From NCBI GenBank assembly GCA_947650365.1, contig OX393549.1, positions 15,551,297 to 15,615,296 of the forward strand: a stretch of 64,000 nt of DNA, read 5' to 3'. This document shows positions 1 to 11,259 of this stretch, piece after piece (position 1 is the stretch's first letter; the number at the start of each line of letters is the position of its first letter). This DNA comes from Chamaelirium japonicum (Eukaryota > Streptophyta > Magnoliopsida > Liliales > Melanthiaceae). The notes beneath the pieces are model-generated. The model saw nothing but the letters and a program-made list of their open reading frames with translations. It was not told where the DNA came from and searched no databases. Position numbers and translations under genes: made by a program.

Positions 1-292
1 AACGTAAAAAGCCAAAGCAAAAGCCCCGGTAAAGCCCGCGCCAAAGCAACACAAGTGCCAAAGCCAAGCAACTACGCCGGTCACGAGCAAAGCACCACGC
101 GTTCTAGTGATACGACGCGAAGTCTGGAAGAACTAAAGCATCGCAAGCCTCTACCTGTCTACGTTCAAGCGCAAGTGCCAAAGCAAAGCAAAAGCCAGAG
201 CCACGCCAAAGCAAAAGCCAGAGCCACACCAAAGCCAAGCCAAAGCCAAAGCCGACGCCGAAAGCACGATCGATGCCGCGAACCGATAATCA
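1..292 (+). repeat. Tat 5' LTR fragment
   Basis: This stretch aligns with about 12190-12470 of the 3' LTR, sharing runs such as GGTAAAGCCCGCGCCAAAGC and the AAAGCCAGAGCCAC repeats. Similarity stops near 290, where the 3' copy continues as LTR but this copy passes into gag-like coding sequence. The last ~350 bp of the LTR, the primer-binding site and the leader therefore seem to be deleted here. Confidence 0.7.
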
Positions 293-299
293 ACCCGGA

Positions 300-1751
300 T
301 GAGCACATGGCGCAAATAACCCGGATGATGGAAGAGAAGGATCGTCACATCAACACTTTGCTTCAGAAGCTAAGCGCAAGGGATGCTGCAGCAGTCGATC
401 AACCTATTATTCTTCGGTAGCCACTCTAGCTCCGTCTTCAACTCTCGCTCCTGCAAAGGTTGTTCCGACAGTTCTAGCGACTACTCCATCACTCTCCTCG
501 GTTCTCATCCTGGCGGAAGTCGTATCTCCAATGCCAGTCTCGATGGCTACCCAATCTTCGGCGATAGCGACAATGAATGCCCAGCAAATACAAGCGTTGG
601 TGGCCGATATGATGCGTTCCCATGGCGATGGCCTTCCTCCGATCACGGCGGCATACTCGAAGCCTTACACCGTGAGGATCCAGCAGCTATGCTTCCCCAT
701 CGGGTTACAGCCACCAAAGTTCCAGCACTTTGACGGGAAGGGAAATCCAAGGCAGCACGTAGCCCACTTCATCGAAACCTGCAACAATACCGGCATATAC
801 GGCGACGAGATGGTGAAGCAGTTCGTTCGCACCCTCAAAGGTAACGCGTTCGACTGGTATGTTGATCTTCCTCCGGGATCTATCGATAGCTGAGATCAAA
901 TGGAGAGGGAATTCCTCAACCGCTTCTATAGCACTCGGTACGTCGTCAGCATGACCGAGCTTACTGTCGTCAAGCAAAGGAAGGACGAGCCGGTAATCGA
1001 CTATATCGATCGATGGAGGAATCTCACGCTAAATTCACGAGACCGCTTATCTGAAGACTCGGCTATCGAGATGTGCACCCGAGGCATGCATTGGGGCCTG
1101 CTCTATATCCTCAAAGGTATCAAGCCTCGGTCCTTCGAAGAACTCGTAACTTGGGCTCACGACATGGAACTCAGCCTAGCAAACCGCGGAGACTCGAAGA
1201 ATAATAATTTTCTGAAGGTAGAGAAGAAGGATAAGCCACCGGCACCGAAACCAAAGCAAGTCAACGTTGTTGACGTTACTTCGACCTCCAAGTCGCTCAA
1301 GATCGGTGGCAAGCTGGATCAAGGAAAAGGAGCCGCTATACCACCGCCTCCACCGCAAAGGCAAAGGATGACCCTCGAGGAGCTCGAAGCAAAGAAGTAC
1401 CCCTTTCTGGACTCGGAAGTCTCCTCCATGTTCGACCAATTGCTACAAGAGAAGATAATCGAGCTTCCTCCTTCAAAGAGACCCGAGCAAATGCATCGCA
1501 TCAACGACCCTATCTTCTACAAATACCATCGAGTGGTTAGCCATCCCATCGAAAGATACTTCGTCTTCAAAGAAAGAATCATAGTGCTCACAAAGCAAGG
1601 GAAGATAGAGATCGACTCCGGGAAGGTCGCTACGGCCAACATGACGTCCATCACCTTCGGATCCTTTCCGCCGGTACTCATTGCTGCACGACATGGAATG
1701 CCCAAATTGCGCGTCAATCGTCAAAGGCCAATCACGAAGTTAGCTTCCTAA
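300..1751 (+). pseudogene. Tat gag (capsid) pseudogene
   Basis: Encodes the structural Gag protein that packages element RNA. The retrotransposon gag domain lies about 700-1200, with FDGKGNPRQHVAHFIETCN, then FDWYVDLPPGSIDS and FLNRFYSTRYVVSMTEL, typical of Tat/Athila gag. The N-terminal part (300-417) is in another frame from the rest, so a frameshift lies near 410. An in-frame TGA at 891-893 sits where the family has Trp. A Lys/Pro-rich linker follows, and the frame stops at 1749-1751. No zinc knuckle was seen. Confidence 0.8.
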
Positions 1752-1784
1752 CTGAAGGTTTCGAAGCAACGATAATGTGCTCCT

Positions 1785-3686
1785 ATGCTCGCTGAGGAGA
1801 AAACGCCATTGCCCCGGGGGCAACCATCGCCCACGTCAGTCCCTCCCAATCAAGCTACATCCCAACGTGCTCTGCAAAAGAGATACGAGCAAGGAGATCC
1901 AGAAGTCGGTTTGCTGGGCCAGCCTTCTGGAAAGTTCGACTATTATGTCCTCTACTCAAATCCTCCATCCGTTTTGACCGAAGAAATCAAGCCCATCGGC
2001 TGGGGATCGGAAGACGAGTCAGTAGAGCCTCCGGAAGAACAAGCTTCTCTGACTGATAAGGAACCAGCTGCTGCTTCTGATCATCACTTTAGCAGGGGAG
2101 AATCCACCGACGAAACGGTATGGGTCATGCTACCCTGGCGACGAAGGCCATGGCAAGCAAGACAACATAAGCAAGACCGGGTGATGAGGAGACTTCTCGA
2201 GCGAAGAACTTACAAGAAGAGAAACAAGGCACCAGAAAGAAAGGCGTTCAAAGTGCCGCCAGCAGATCCGGATGATCTCCTCCAGCAAAGCCTTCCGGAA
2301 CCAGCACCGTTGCAAGAATTCTTCCCCGATCACTTCCTCCTAGCCGATCAGTACATCAGGGTCTCTTGTTGCATGGTCGAAGTTCATAAGGTGTCGGAAG
2401 GAAAAGGCAAAATTGAAACTTTTGAAGAAGGCGACTCCACCGACAAGAGAGACGACTCCGATAAAAAGGGCACTGTCTCTCACGATGAGGCAATCCTACA
2501 CTTGCCGCTCATAGAAGTTTTGCACCTTCCGAAGAAGGCTCGCCTAGCAATGGCTGCAGCCCTAGCAAACCCAGACAGCTACAAGAAGAAGAGGAAGGAC
2601 GGCAAGAAGGGCAAAACTGTGGCCTCGTGCGATGCGACGATAACCTTCTCAGATGAAGACTTGCAACTTGGAGCACGATTGCACAACCGGCCCGTCTACG
2701 TCTTGGGATACATCAAGGAGAAGCCAATAAACCGAATCCTACTAGACTGTGGCTCCGCTGTCAACATCATGCCTATCCAAACAATGCAGCAGCTCGGCAT
2801 CACCACTAACCAGCTTACGCACAGCCAGCTGGTCATTCAAGGGTTCAACCAGGGCGGACAGTCCACCATCAAAATCATCTGTCTGAAGCTTTCAATCGGC
2901 CCGCTCGACACAACGGTCCTCTTCCATATCATTGATTGTCAGATATCATATCGCCTCCTGTTGGAAAGACCATGGCTACATGAGAACAACGTCGTAGTAT
3001 CCACCTGGCACCAGTGCCTCAAGTACTATGAAGAAGGCATGGAGAAGTGCATTGTCGCTGATGACAAGCTATTCAATGAGGCTAAAGCACATCTGGCTGA
3101 TGCCAAGTTCTACTAGGCGAAAGACCTTGTAGCAGAAGTCCTTCTAGCTAAAGCCCCTCGAACCCGAAAAACTGAAGAAATCAAGCGGGGTGAGACTCCA
3201 CCTGCAAATCCGATGCAACCTTCCGACAATGTGATACTCGAGGTCAAGGAAGCATCAAAATCAAGACAAAGGGTGCGCATCTGCTCCAAGCCGAGACCCA
3301 TGCAACATACTTCAATGCCTGTCCAAACGACGTCGGTAATGCGCCTCGCACCTCAATGGCTTCGCAAACCCGAGCGACCACCTTCTACTTCGATAAGAGA
3401 GCCGGCCCCGTCATTATCGGAGGCTAATGTCATCACTCTGCAAGAAATGACGTTGTTGTTACCTAGTCTGACGCAAGCTTCGAACCCGATCGAACTTGCC
3501 GGATCTACCGACATCAATCAACTCGAATTCAAGCCAAAAGGGAGTTGGGGGCAAAACGTCGCCAAATTGTTGTTCAAAGCCGGCTACAACAAAGAAAGCA
3601 CTATGCAAATGGGCATACTTCCCCCAGCGGCAATGCCACATGGGATCACGAGGACTCAAGCTCGTCTGTTTCAAAGTGGCGAATAA
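1785..3686 (+). pseudogene. Tat aspartic protease region (pol N-terminal part)
   Basis: Same frame as gag. A charged linker (1785-2640) leads to a retropepsin-like domain at about 2640-3116. The active-site segment at 2737-2770 reads LLDCGSAVNIMP; the family usually has D-G/S-G, so Cys occupies the middle position. It is followed by IQGFNQGGQ, ERPWLHENNVV and DDKLFNEAKAHLADAKFY, all conserved in Tat/Athila proteases. A TAG at 3114-3116 and a TAA at 3684-3686 interrupt the frame; 3213-3686 is a linker region that also occurs in Tat elements. Confidence 0.8.
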
Positions 3687-3728
3687 ATTCTCCCGAACCG
3701 CTGAGGTATCAGATCCAGTCAAACTCCG

Positions 3729-5380
3729 ATGGTCGTCAAGATTGCAACGAAGAAGACCTTCACCTCCAACTACATTGAGGTGAAGATGGTAGACAAAGCA
3801 GCTGAAGGATCGACAATCTCCGATGCACGCTCTACCTACGTCAGCCGTCCCGATAGCAAAAGAAGACGGCGACGGGCTCGATGCCAAGCCTTACTCCAAA
3901 GGCAAAACAAAAGCAGTCAAAGCCAGCTGAATCTAAAGCGTACATCCGTGTTTGAAAGGCTCGGGCCAGTCAAGCAACCAAAGCAGAGGTCGGTGTTCAA
4001 CCGTTTGGGAATGCCAGTCGAGGACGTCGTTTCAACACCCGCCCACCCACTCATGGTGGCCATCAATCATATTTCCGTCATCGAACCTGACAACGATGAT
4101 ACTTCTACTTTGGAGGACGAGTTACAAGATGCCCCGCCGGTCCTCGAAGAAGGGGGGCAGTCCACCATTGATGACTTGAAGGTAATCAATTTGGGCACAG
4201 AAACGGAGCCTCGGCCTACATTCGTCAGCACACTCTTGACTCTTGTAGAAGAAGCTGCATACATCAAACTGCTCCAGGAATATAGAGATATCTTCACATG
4301 GTCCTACATGGAGATGCTGGGTCTCGATCCTAAAATCGCAGTGTACCAGCTCAGTGTCAAACACAGAGCTAGCACCATCAAGCAAGGACAAAGACGCTAC
4401 CGGCTGGAACTGGTACCCTAAATAGAAGGCGAAGTAAACAAGTTAATCGAAGCCGGCTTCATCCGAGAGGTCAAGTACCTGACATGGATATCCAGCGTCA
4501 TCCCAATCAAAAAGAAGAATGGCCAAATCAGAGTGTGCATGGATTTCAGAGACTTGAACAATGCATGTCCGAAGGATAACTTTCCGTTGCCAATCACAGA
4601 GCTAATAGTGGACATGATGATAGGCCACGAGGTGCTAACTTTCATGGACGGATCCTCAGGTTACAACCAGATCCGGATGGCACCCAAAGACAAAGAGCTC
4701 ACAGCATTCCGAACACCAAAGGAAATCTACTGCTACAAAGTCATGCATTCGGCTTGAAAAACGCAGGAGCCACCTACCAATGAGCCATGCAGAGAATCTT
4801 TGACGACATTCTTCATCAAAACATGGAGTGCTACGTCGATGACCTTGTTGTAAAATCTAAAAAGAAGACAATGCATTTGCAAGACCTCGAGTTGATCTTC
4901 AAACGACTTCGAAGATACCAACTCCGCATGAATCCACTCAAGTACGCATTCGGAGTCTCCTCAGGCAAATTCCTTGGCTTCATCGTACGACATCGAGGCA
5001 TTGAGATAGATCAATGCAAAATTGATGCTATCGTCAATATGCCCGCACCAAAGACAGTGCGAGAACTCAGAGGTCTCCAAGGATACCTGGCGTATATCCG
5101 AAGATTCATCGCCAACCTGGCTGGGAAGTGTCATCCGTTCAGTCGCCTCATTAAGAAAGGAGCGCCGTTCAAATGGGATGATGCTTGCCAAGAAGCTCTC
5201 CAAAGCATCAAAGCCTATCTACTGAAGCCACCAGTTCTATCGGCGCCAGTTCAAGGAAGGCCACTAATCCTCTACATTAGTGCCCAAGAGCAATCCTTAG
5301 GGGCACTTCTGGCTCAAGACAACGAGCTGGGCAAAGAGACGACATGCTACTACTTGAGTCGCACTCTCGTCGGCACATAG
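3729..5380 (+). pseudogene. Tat reverse transcriptase pseudogene
   Basis: Copies element RNA into DNA. RT blocks appear in order: WISSVIPIKKKNGQIRVCMD with FRDLNNACPKDNFPLP (about 4486-4590), FMDGSSGYNQIRM (4642), then YVDDLVVKSKK at about 4832-4864, the catalytic YxDD motif. LGFIVRHRGIEID (4973) marks the thumb. There is a TAA at 4419-4421, and one base is missing near 4746 in the segment before KNAGATY, shifting the frame. A TGA follows near 4780. Connection-domain sequence (PFKWDDACQEAL) reaches the TAG at 5378-5380. Confidence 0.85.
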
Positions 5381-6064
5381 CTAAATTACTCCCCGATCGA
5401 GAAGGTTTGCTTGGCACTCATCTTCGCCACGAAAAAGCTGCGACATTATATGCTGGCTCATACCGTCAGACTCATCTCGAAGGCCGACCCCCTCAAATAC
5501 ATCATGTCAAAGCCAGTGCTCTCCGGACGTTTGGCAAAGTAGGCACTACTTCTCCTCGAATTTGATATCACCTTCGTGCCACAGAAGGCAGTTAAGGGGC
5601 AAGCTCTCGCGGACTTCCTCGCAGAATATCCCCTCTCGACGGAATAAGAATTATCAGAAGATCTCCCGGATAAAGAAGTCTTCTCCATCGACATCGCCAC
5701 TTCCTGGAAGATGTTCTTTGATGGTGCAGTCAGACAAGACATAGCTGGAATAGGGGTTATCTTCGTCACTCCAAATGACGAGATACTCCCCTTCTCATTT
5801 CTGTTGTTGAAATACTGCTCCAACAACGTGGCAGAGTATCAAACTCTACTCATCGGCCTCGAAATCGCCAACGATATGAAGATTCAGGGATTCAAGATTT
5901 TCGGTGACTCTCAGCTCGTCATCCAGCAAGTCTTGGGGGCATACGAAGTCAACAAGGAAGACCTAGTGCCACTGCACTAGCGAGCTTTGGAACTCCTCGG
6001 CAAACTCAAGGCTGCTTCTATTCAATATGTCTCCAGAAACCTCAACTTGTAGGCCGACGCGCTC
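5381..6064 (+). pseudogene. Tat RNase H domain pseudogene
   Basis: Continues the shifted pol frame. The RNase H core is seen as MFFDGAVRQDIAGIGVIF (5711), NNVAEYQTLLIGLEIA (5824) and FGDSQLVIQQV (5901), which carry the conserved Asp, Glu and Asp. In-frame stops occur near 5539 (TAG), 5645 (TAA), 5978 (TAG) and 6050 (TAG); the second TAG stands in NL*ADALV where relatives have Gln. Confidence 0.8.
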
Positions 6065-7456
6065 GTGAACTTGGCAGTTACACTCCTGTTTCCAGAAGAA
6101 CGCCAGCTCGTCGTCCCCGTCTGCAGAAGAATCATGATCGCCAAAGAAGAAGGCCCCGTCAGAATTCCAGTCCAAGCCAACGCGGTGCACGTCCTCAAAA
6201 TTGAAGAGCAAGACTGGAGGCAACCCTTTGTGGATTACCTCATCCATGGTAAACTCCCTGATGATCCAAAACGCAAGATCGACATTCATCGGTGGTCTCT
6301 AAAGTTCTACCGCTTCAACAATGAGCTGTACCGTCGAAGTTATGACGGCACACTCCTGAGGTGCCTCGCAAAGGAAGAGGTAGAAGCAGTACTGGAAGAA
6401 GTACACGCTGGAATCTGTGGCTCGCACCAGTCTGGTCTAAAGCTTAACTTTTGCGTTAGGAGGATGGGCTATTACTGGCCCACTATGATTAAAGATAGCT
6501 TGGAGTTCGTAAAGAAATATCACGCTTGCCAGCAACACGGTGATTACATCCGTCAACCGCCAGAGCCTTTGCACCCAACAATCACGTCGTGGCCCTTCGA
6601 CGGATGGGGACTCGACATCGTCGGTCCCCTACCGAAGTCATCCAAACATCTTTATATCCTGGCAGCAACAGACTACTTCTCCAAATAGGCTGAAGTAATA
6701 CCTCTACGGAAAGTTACAAGACACTCCGTCATCAGCTTCATCCAGAATGACATCATCTTTCGGTACAGAATCCCTCGCTACATCGTAATGGACAACGGAA
6801 AGCAATTCAAAAATGCTGCTGTCAGCTAGTTCTGCACCAAGTACAATATTAAGCAGAAATGCTCAACAATGTACAACGCTCCAGCCAACGGTCTGGCAGA
6901 GGCCTTCAACAAGACTCTTTGTAAGCTTCTGGAGAAGATCGTCTCAAAGACAAAGAAGGACTGGCATGAACACATGGGCGAAGCGCTATGGGCCTACCGA
7001 ATGTCCTTTTGCATTCCAACTCAAGCAACTCCGTACTCCCTCATCTATAGGGTAGAAGCCGTTCTTCCGCTCGAGCTCCAGATCCCATCGCTCAGGATAG
7101 CAATCCAAGAAGGCCTCACCAGCGACAACAATGCCCAGCTCTGCCTTGCAGAATTAGAGGCCCTGGATGAAAGGTGTCTCAAAGCTCAACAATGTCTGGA
7201 ATGTTATCAGGCAAGACTGACTCGCGCCTTCAATAAGAAGATCCACCCTCGATCCTTCCAAACAGGAGAACTAGTGCTGGCAGTCAAACGCCCCATCATT
7301 CTCTCGCATCGAGGAGGAAAGAAGTTTGACACCAAATGGGATGGACCGCACTCCATCAAAGAAGTCTACTTCAACGACGCTTACCTCCTTACCACGCCAG
7401 AAGGGTTCACACTCGACCCTATCAACGGCAAGTACCTCAAAAGGTACTATGCCTAA
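6065..7456 (+). pseudogene. Tat integrase pseudogene
   Basis: Integrase joins element DNA to the chromosome. The N-terminal zinc-binding region runs from VHAGICGSHQSG (6401) to KKYHACQQHGD (6512); one of the two Cys of the usual H-H-C-C set is replaced by Tyr. The DDE core is visible: GWGLDIVGPLPKSS (6604), YIVMDNGKQFKN (6780) and NGLAEAFNKTL (6890). A TAG at 6686-6688 replaces the Trp of SKWAE, and another TAG lies near 6827. The C-terminal part ends with a normal-looking KYLKRYYA and stop at 7456. Confidence 0.85.
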
Positions 7457-7692
7457 AGCAAGGTCACACTCCTTGCAAAAAAAAAAAACATGAACTACGT
7501 GTGACTTGATCCCCCTTAGGGGGGTACGTAGGCAGCCTGAGAAGTCACTTCAGGTTCAGTCTGATAAAAAGAAAAATCCAACAATGGTCCGTACAAATGA
7601 TATGATGATATTATTAGATATTCGAGGGAAGACGGTACATGGCATAAGTTCTAAAGAAAAACTACAATGCAAAATGACAATACATGAAACAG
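7457..7692 (+). other. Post-pol spacer of the Tat element
   Basis: Contains an A12 run, then CCCCCTTAGGGGGGTACGTA and GGCAGCC, resembling the short conserved block downstream of pol in Tat/Athila elements. No reading frame is recognised. Confidence 0.5.
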
Positions 7693-10600
7693 CTAGAAGA
7701 AAGTATCCAAAGCTCGAAGGCAGCACAATAACTCCTCTCTAGTGGCCTCTACTCGCTTTAGCTCCAAAGGACATGTGGCCAAAAGCTCACAACGGGCCGA
7801 CAGGTCTGATTGTTGCTTCAAGAAGCTCGCCTTCAAAGCCCTCTCCGCAGTCTCGACCCACTTCAAACGAGATTCTGCCTTCCGGAGTAAGACGCACACC
7901 GACTCTACCTTCTTCTGCGCCTTCGTCAGACTAGAAGCGGCCTCCGCAAGCTGGTGCTCTGACTGACACAAACTCACCTCGGCAATCGCCAACTCAGAAG
8001 GAGTACTCCCCTCCAGTAGAGCCCGCCGGGAATGATAAGCCTCACTGTCAGTCACGAGCAAGTTCATCTGTGTGATAAAAAAAGAACTGTCCACCTTGAA
8101 CTCCTCCAGGCTCGCACAGAACTCAGCACCATCAGTAGACCACCAGTCTTGGAGGGCACCAAAACCCGCATCTTGAAAGGGCTCTAGCGTCGACCTGATG
8201 TACTGCTGACAACTTACAAGAAGATACTCCGAAACTCTGCTCCTCGGTCTTAAACTCGGGCGAGGTGCCTCAGAGTACATGGGCAAAACCTTCCCCTCCA
8301 CTGTGGTCACCCTAGGAACTGCCTTCGCCAATGAGGTTGGCAAAACTGGGGAAACTAGTGCCGCTGCCACGTCAGTCATCTTCTCCACCAAGCTCGAGAG
8401 GACGGCAATCGGGGAATCCCGCCTGGCAATGCTCGAAACTTCGGCCTCCTCGTGAAAAGACAAAGCCTCGACGTCAATGCCATCTAGATCGATATCGCTG
8501 CTGGGAAAGTTCTCCCCGTAAAGCCCAAGAAGGTCTAGATCATCCGGAGGAATGTCTAGCTCGCACTTCCTAGGCACTTCCTGCTCGGCCCCAGTAGACG
8601 AATGCCCATGAGATGATTTCGAAGAGTTCGCCTCACACTCCACTACTACAATGGAATTTGCCCAAAAGAAACATACTACTTAGCATAATGGAACCCCCTG
8701 AAGACGGAAAGGAAGCAAAACAAGAAGAACTTCATGTATACCTGCAAGATCGGACAAAGCTGCCCCGGACGGAGGGATCACCTCATCGCCTAAAAGGCCG
8801 GGCTCTTCGACATCCTCGATCGGACAAGGAACCCTCGAAGTCACCCCGTGGGGAATACACACCTTTCGTCTCTTGGACGGGGCACTCTTAATAGCTGTTT
8901 TTGGGAGAAAGGATGGCCCAGGGGCATTCGCGAAATCGGCTTCTAACACGAAAATCGAAGAGGGAACCCGATGGGCACTAGAGAGACGACTGCAACTCTT
9001 CTCAGTCGTCTGAATCCCCAACCGGAGGCGACGATCCTCTAATCCCGCTGAAGGGTCAAAGCTAAAGCTTTTGAACTCACTGCTCGCCAGAATATCAATC
9101 GGAAGACTTGCAAGTAGCGAAGATACTCGCTCTTCAATCCACTTGCAGTAGCCTGGAGTGGCGACGTCCCGAGACCCCGACTTGGTCCCAGGAAAGAAGC
9201 TACCGCCAGTCAGTCGAGCATAAAGAGAAGCCCAGAGGCGATAACCTTTCTACGGGCTGATACTCCCCTGCAACCGCTGCGGCATACCAGGAACCTCTTG
9301 CCGAAATCCCTGCTGTCGAGCAAAACGGTGAGGGGAGTACTGTTCCACCTCCACTATATCCCCTCGGCACCAAACCAAGTAACCGGGGCGGCAGCCGACC
9401 ATGTTCCAATACAAGCCATCCGAGAGCTCCTCGTTATCATGGACCGTCGACCTCTATAAAGGTAGCACTGAGTGCTCCGACATAAACTCGAAGTCTGTAC
9501 CTCCCATCCTCCGCAAAAGAGTTCGAGCACACTCCTTCGAGTGCTCCCAGCTAATAAAGGCATTCAAGATTCCTCCTACGGTCGGCAGGAATGGCAGGTC
9601 AGCTAGATGACCACATCTGGCAAAGATCTCTTTTGGAAAGTAAAGAGTCGTCCAGCCATACAAATAGTGCAGAGGACCAAAGGCATTAGACCGACCAAGC
9701 TCCCCTTTGGCATTATCTGAACTGGACAAGCTCTAGTAAGTACCATTGAGCCCCTGGTACAAGGCACATAAGATTACCAGAGCCAGATTGAAGAGTTCCC
9801 CCCTCGCAATCCGGGACGCTGCAAGAAAGGTCCTTGGACGGATGGCCTCACCGGTACAAGGAAGCACGAACCGACAGAGGAAGACGACCAACCCGGCAGC
9901 TCGGTAAACTGCTCACCACTCCTCGCTGTCACGTCTCAGATCGAGAACTTCCCAGGGGCTCTGTCTCTCCTCCATTGAATACCTCACTCGGGCCAAGGAC
10001 TCAATAGGCCTCACAAAGGAACGTAGTGGAGGCCTCTTTATCTGAGCAATCTTCCATATCGGGTGAGTTGATGGTGCCGGGGGACCTGTACTCGCCTCTG
10101 AACCAGAAATTGACCCAAGAAGAATGGCAAACTCGATCCGACTGATCCCGCGCTGCAATGATGGTGTACGCCTTGAACAAGAGAAGGCAGAAGCTCAGGG
10201 CAAAGCTGATATCTAGCAAATCCTTCAAAGTTGGCATCTTTTCTTGATAATAGTTTTCGCACTTCGGGGCATCCAGAAACGATGTGGACATCGCGGAGGG
10301 AGATCCCTATTTCTCCCATTCCAGTGAGAAAAGTGTTGGTGGCCAGGCACCAGAGTTTGCAGAGAGCTCGATACATCCCCTCAGGACGACTGTATTCTCG
10401 GCGAGCTGGCGCTAGGAACTTAGCCAACGGCTTCATCTCAGGTTCTACCCCAACGACTTTGGAGAGCTCGCTTATCCACTCACGAAAACCGCAGAGGTAC
10501 TGGACATCCACCTGAGGCCAGGAGTCGGTACCCCATCGGGTCAAGCGGGAGCAGATCTTCGAAGCTACTACCGGTGTGGGCACGAAGTCTTCATCACAAT

Positions 10601-10748
10601 GGTGAAAAGGCGGACTCAAGCTTGGGTGAAGGAGCTTCCTGGAGATCACCTCATCGGTGTAAACTTTCTCGCTCAACTTCGGCATCCCGCAAGTCGCATC
10701 GGTGACTCCATCCTCTATGATGCGCTCATGGATAAAAATTTGGAGCAA
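7693..10748 (-). pseudogene. Antisense additional ORF of the Tat element (plant mobile domain + coiled coil)
   Basis: Read opposite to gag-pol. The N-terminal part (10748-10260) ends with GMGEIGISLRDVHIVSG, a signature of the plant mobile domain. The frame then shifts and continues as KMPTLKDLLDISFALSFCLL (about 10230) and GEYRSPGTIN. Further PMD-like segments are ARGELFNLALVILCALYQGLN (about 9790) and RPGYLVWCRG with EQYSPHRFARQQGF (9390-9300). The C-terminal part (8643-7693, 316 codons) is open and rich in Ala, Glu, Leu and Lys, probably coiled coil. A canonical GT..AG pair on the minus strand (about 8740 to 8645) suggests a short intron. The role in Tat elements is unknown. Several frameshifts indicate decay. 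Confidence 0.65.
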
Positions 10749-11259
10749 CTATATAAGGTCTTCTCTCCTCGAATTACGGTAGCGGTACACCCGAGTAAGG
10801 GGGAAGCGAAAGCACTTACTCCCATTGGAGAAGTCCTCAGCTATCCACCCCGGTGAAGTCAAACCCTCGAAAGTTCGGATCCTGAAGAGACACAAAGAGA
10901 AGCAAGTCAAAACAAGCAGGGGGAAGCCACGCAAAAAAAAAAAAAGGCAGCCCCCATTTTCCCTCTGATTCGAAACCACACAAAGGACAGGGGCCCAATT
11001 AAAAAAAAAAAACTATAGCAACTGAAGAGAAGGGGGCCTGCAGCCCCCCTCTTTCTCATCCAAACCCACACAAGAGCCCGGGAGGGGGGGGGGGCGCAGC
11101 CCCTCTCCTCCAATTAAAACCCAACAATAAAGAAGGGGGGACCCGCAACTTCCCCTCCCTTCCTCTCCTACACGATGGGGGGGGGGGGGAGTGCCCGAAT
11201 CGGGGCCGCAGCCTCCCAACCCCCACGCCCTTCTCTGACCCGGTCGGGGCTTGGAGACC
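10749..11259. other. Homopolymer-rich spacer before the 3' LTR
   Basis: No gene is seen. The stretch has A12-A13 runs (10934, 11001), G runs of 12-14 (11086, 11177) and CCCTC blocks. The G14-A run ending at about 11190, followed by TGCCC, could be the polypurine tract and LTR start, but this cannot be proven because the second LTR copy has a different upstream part. Confidence 0.4.
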
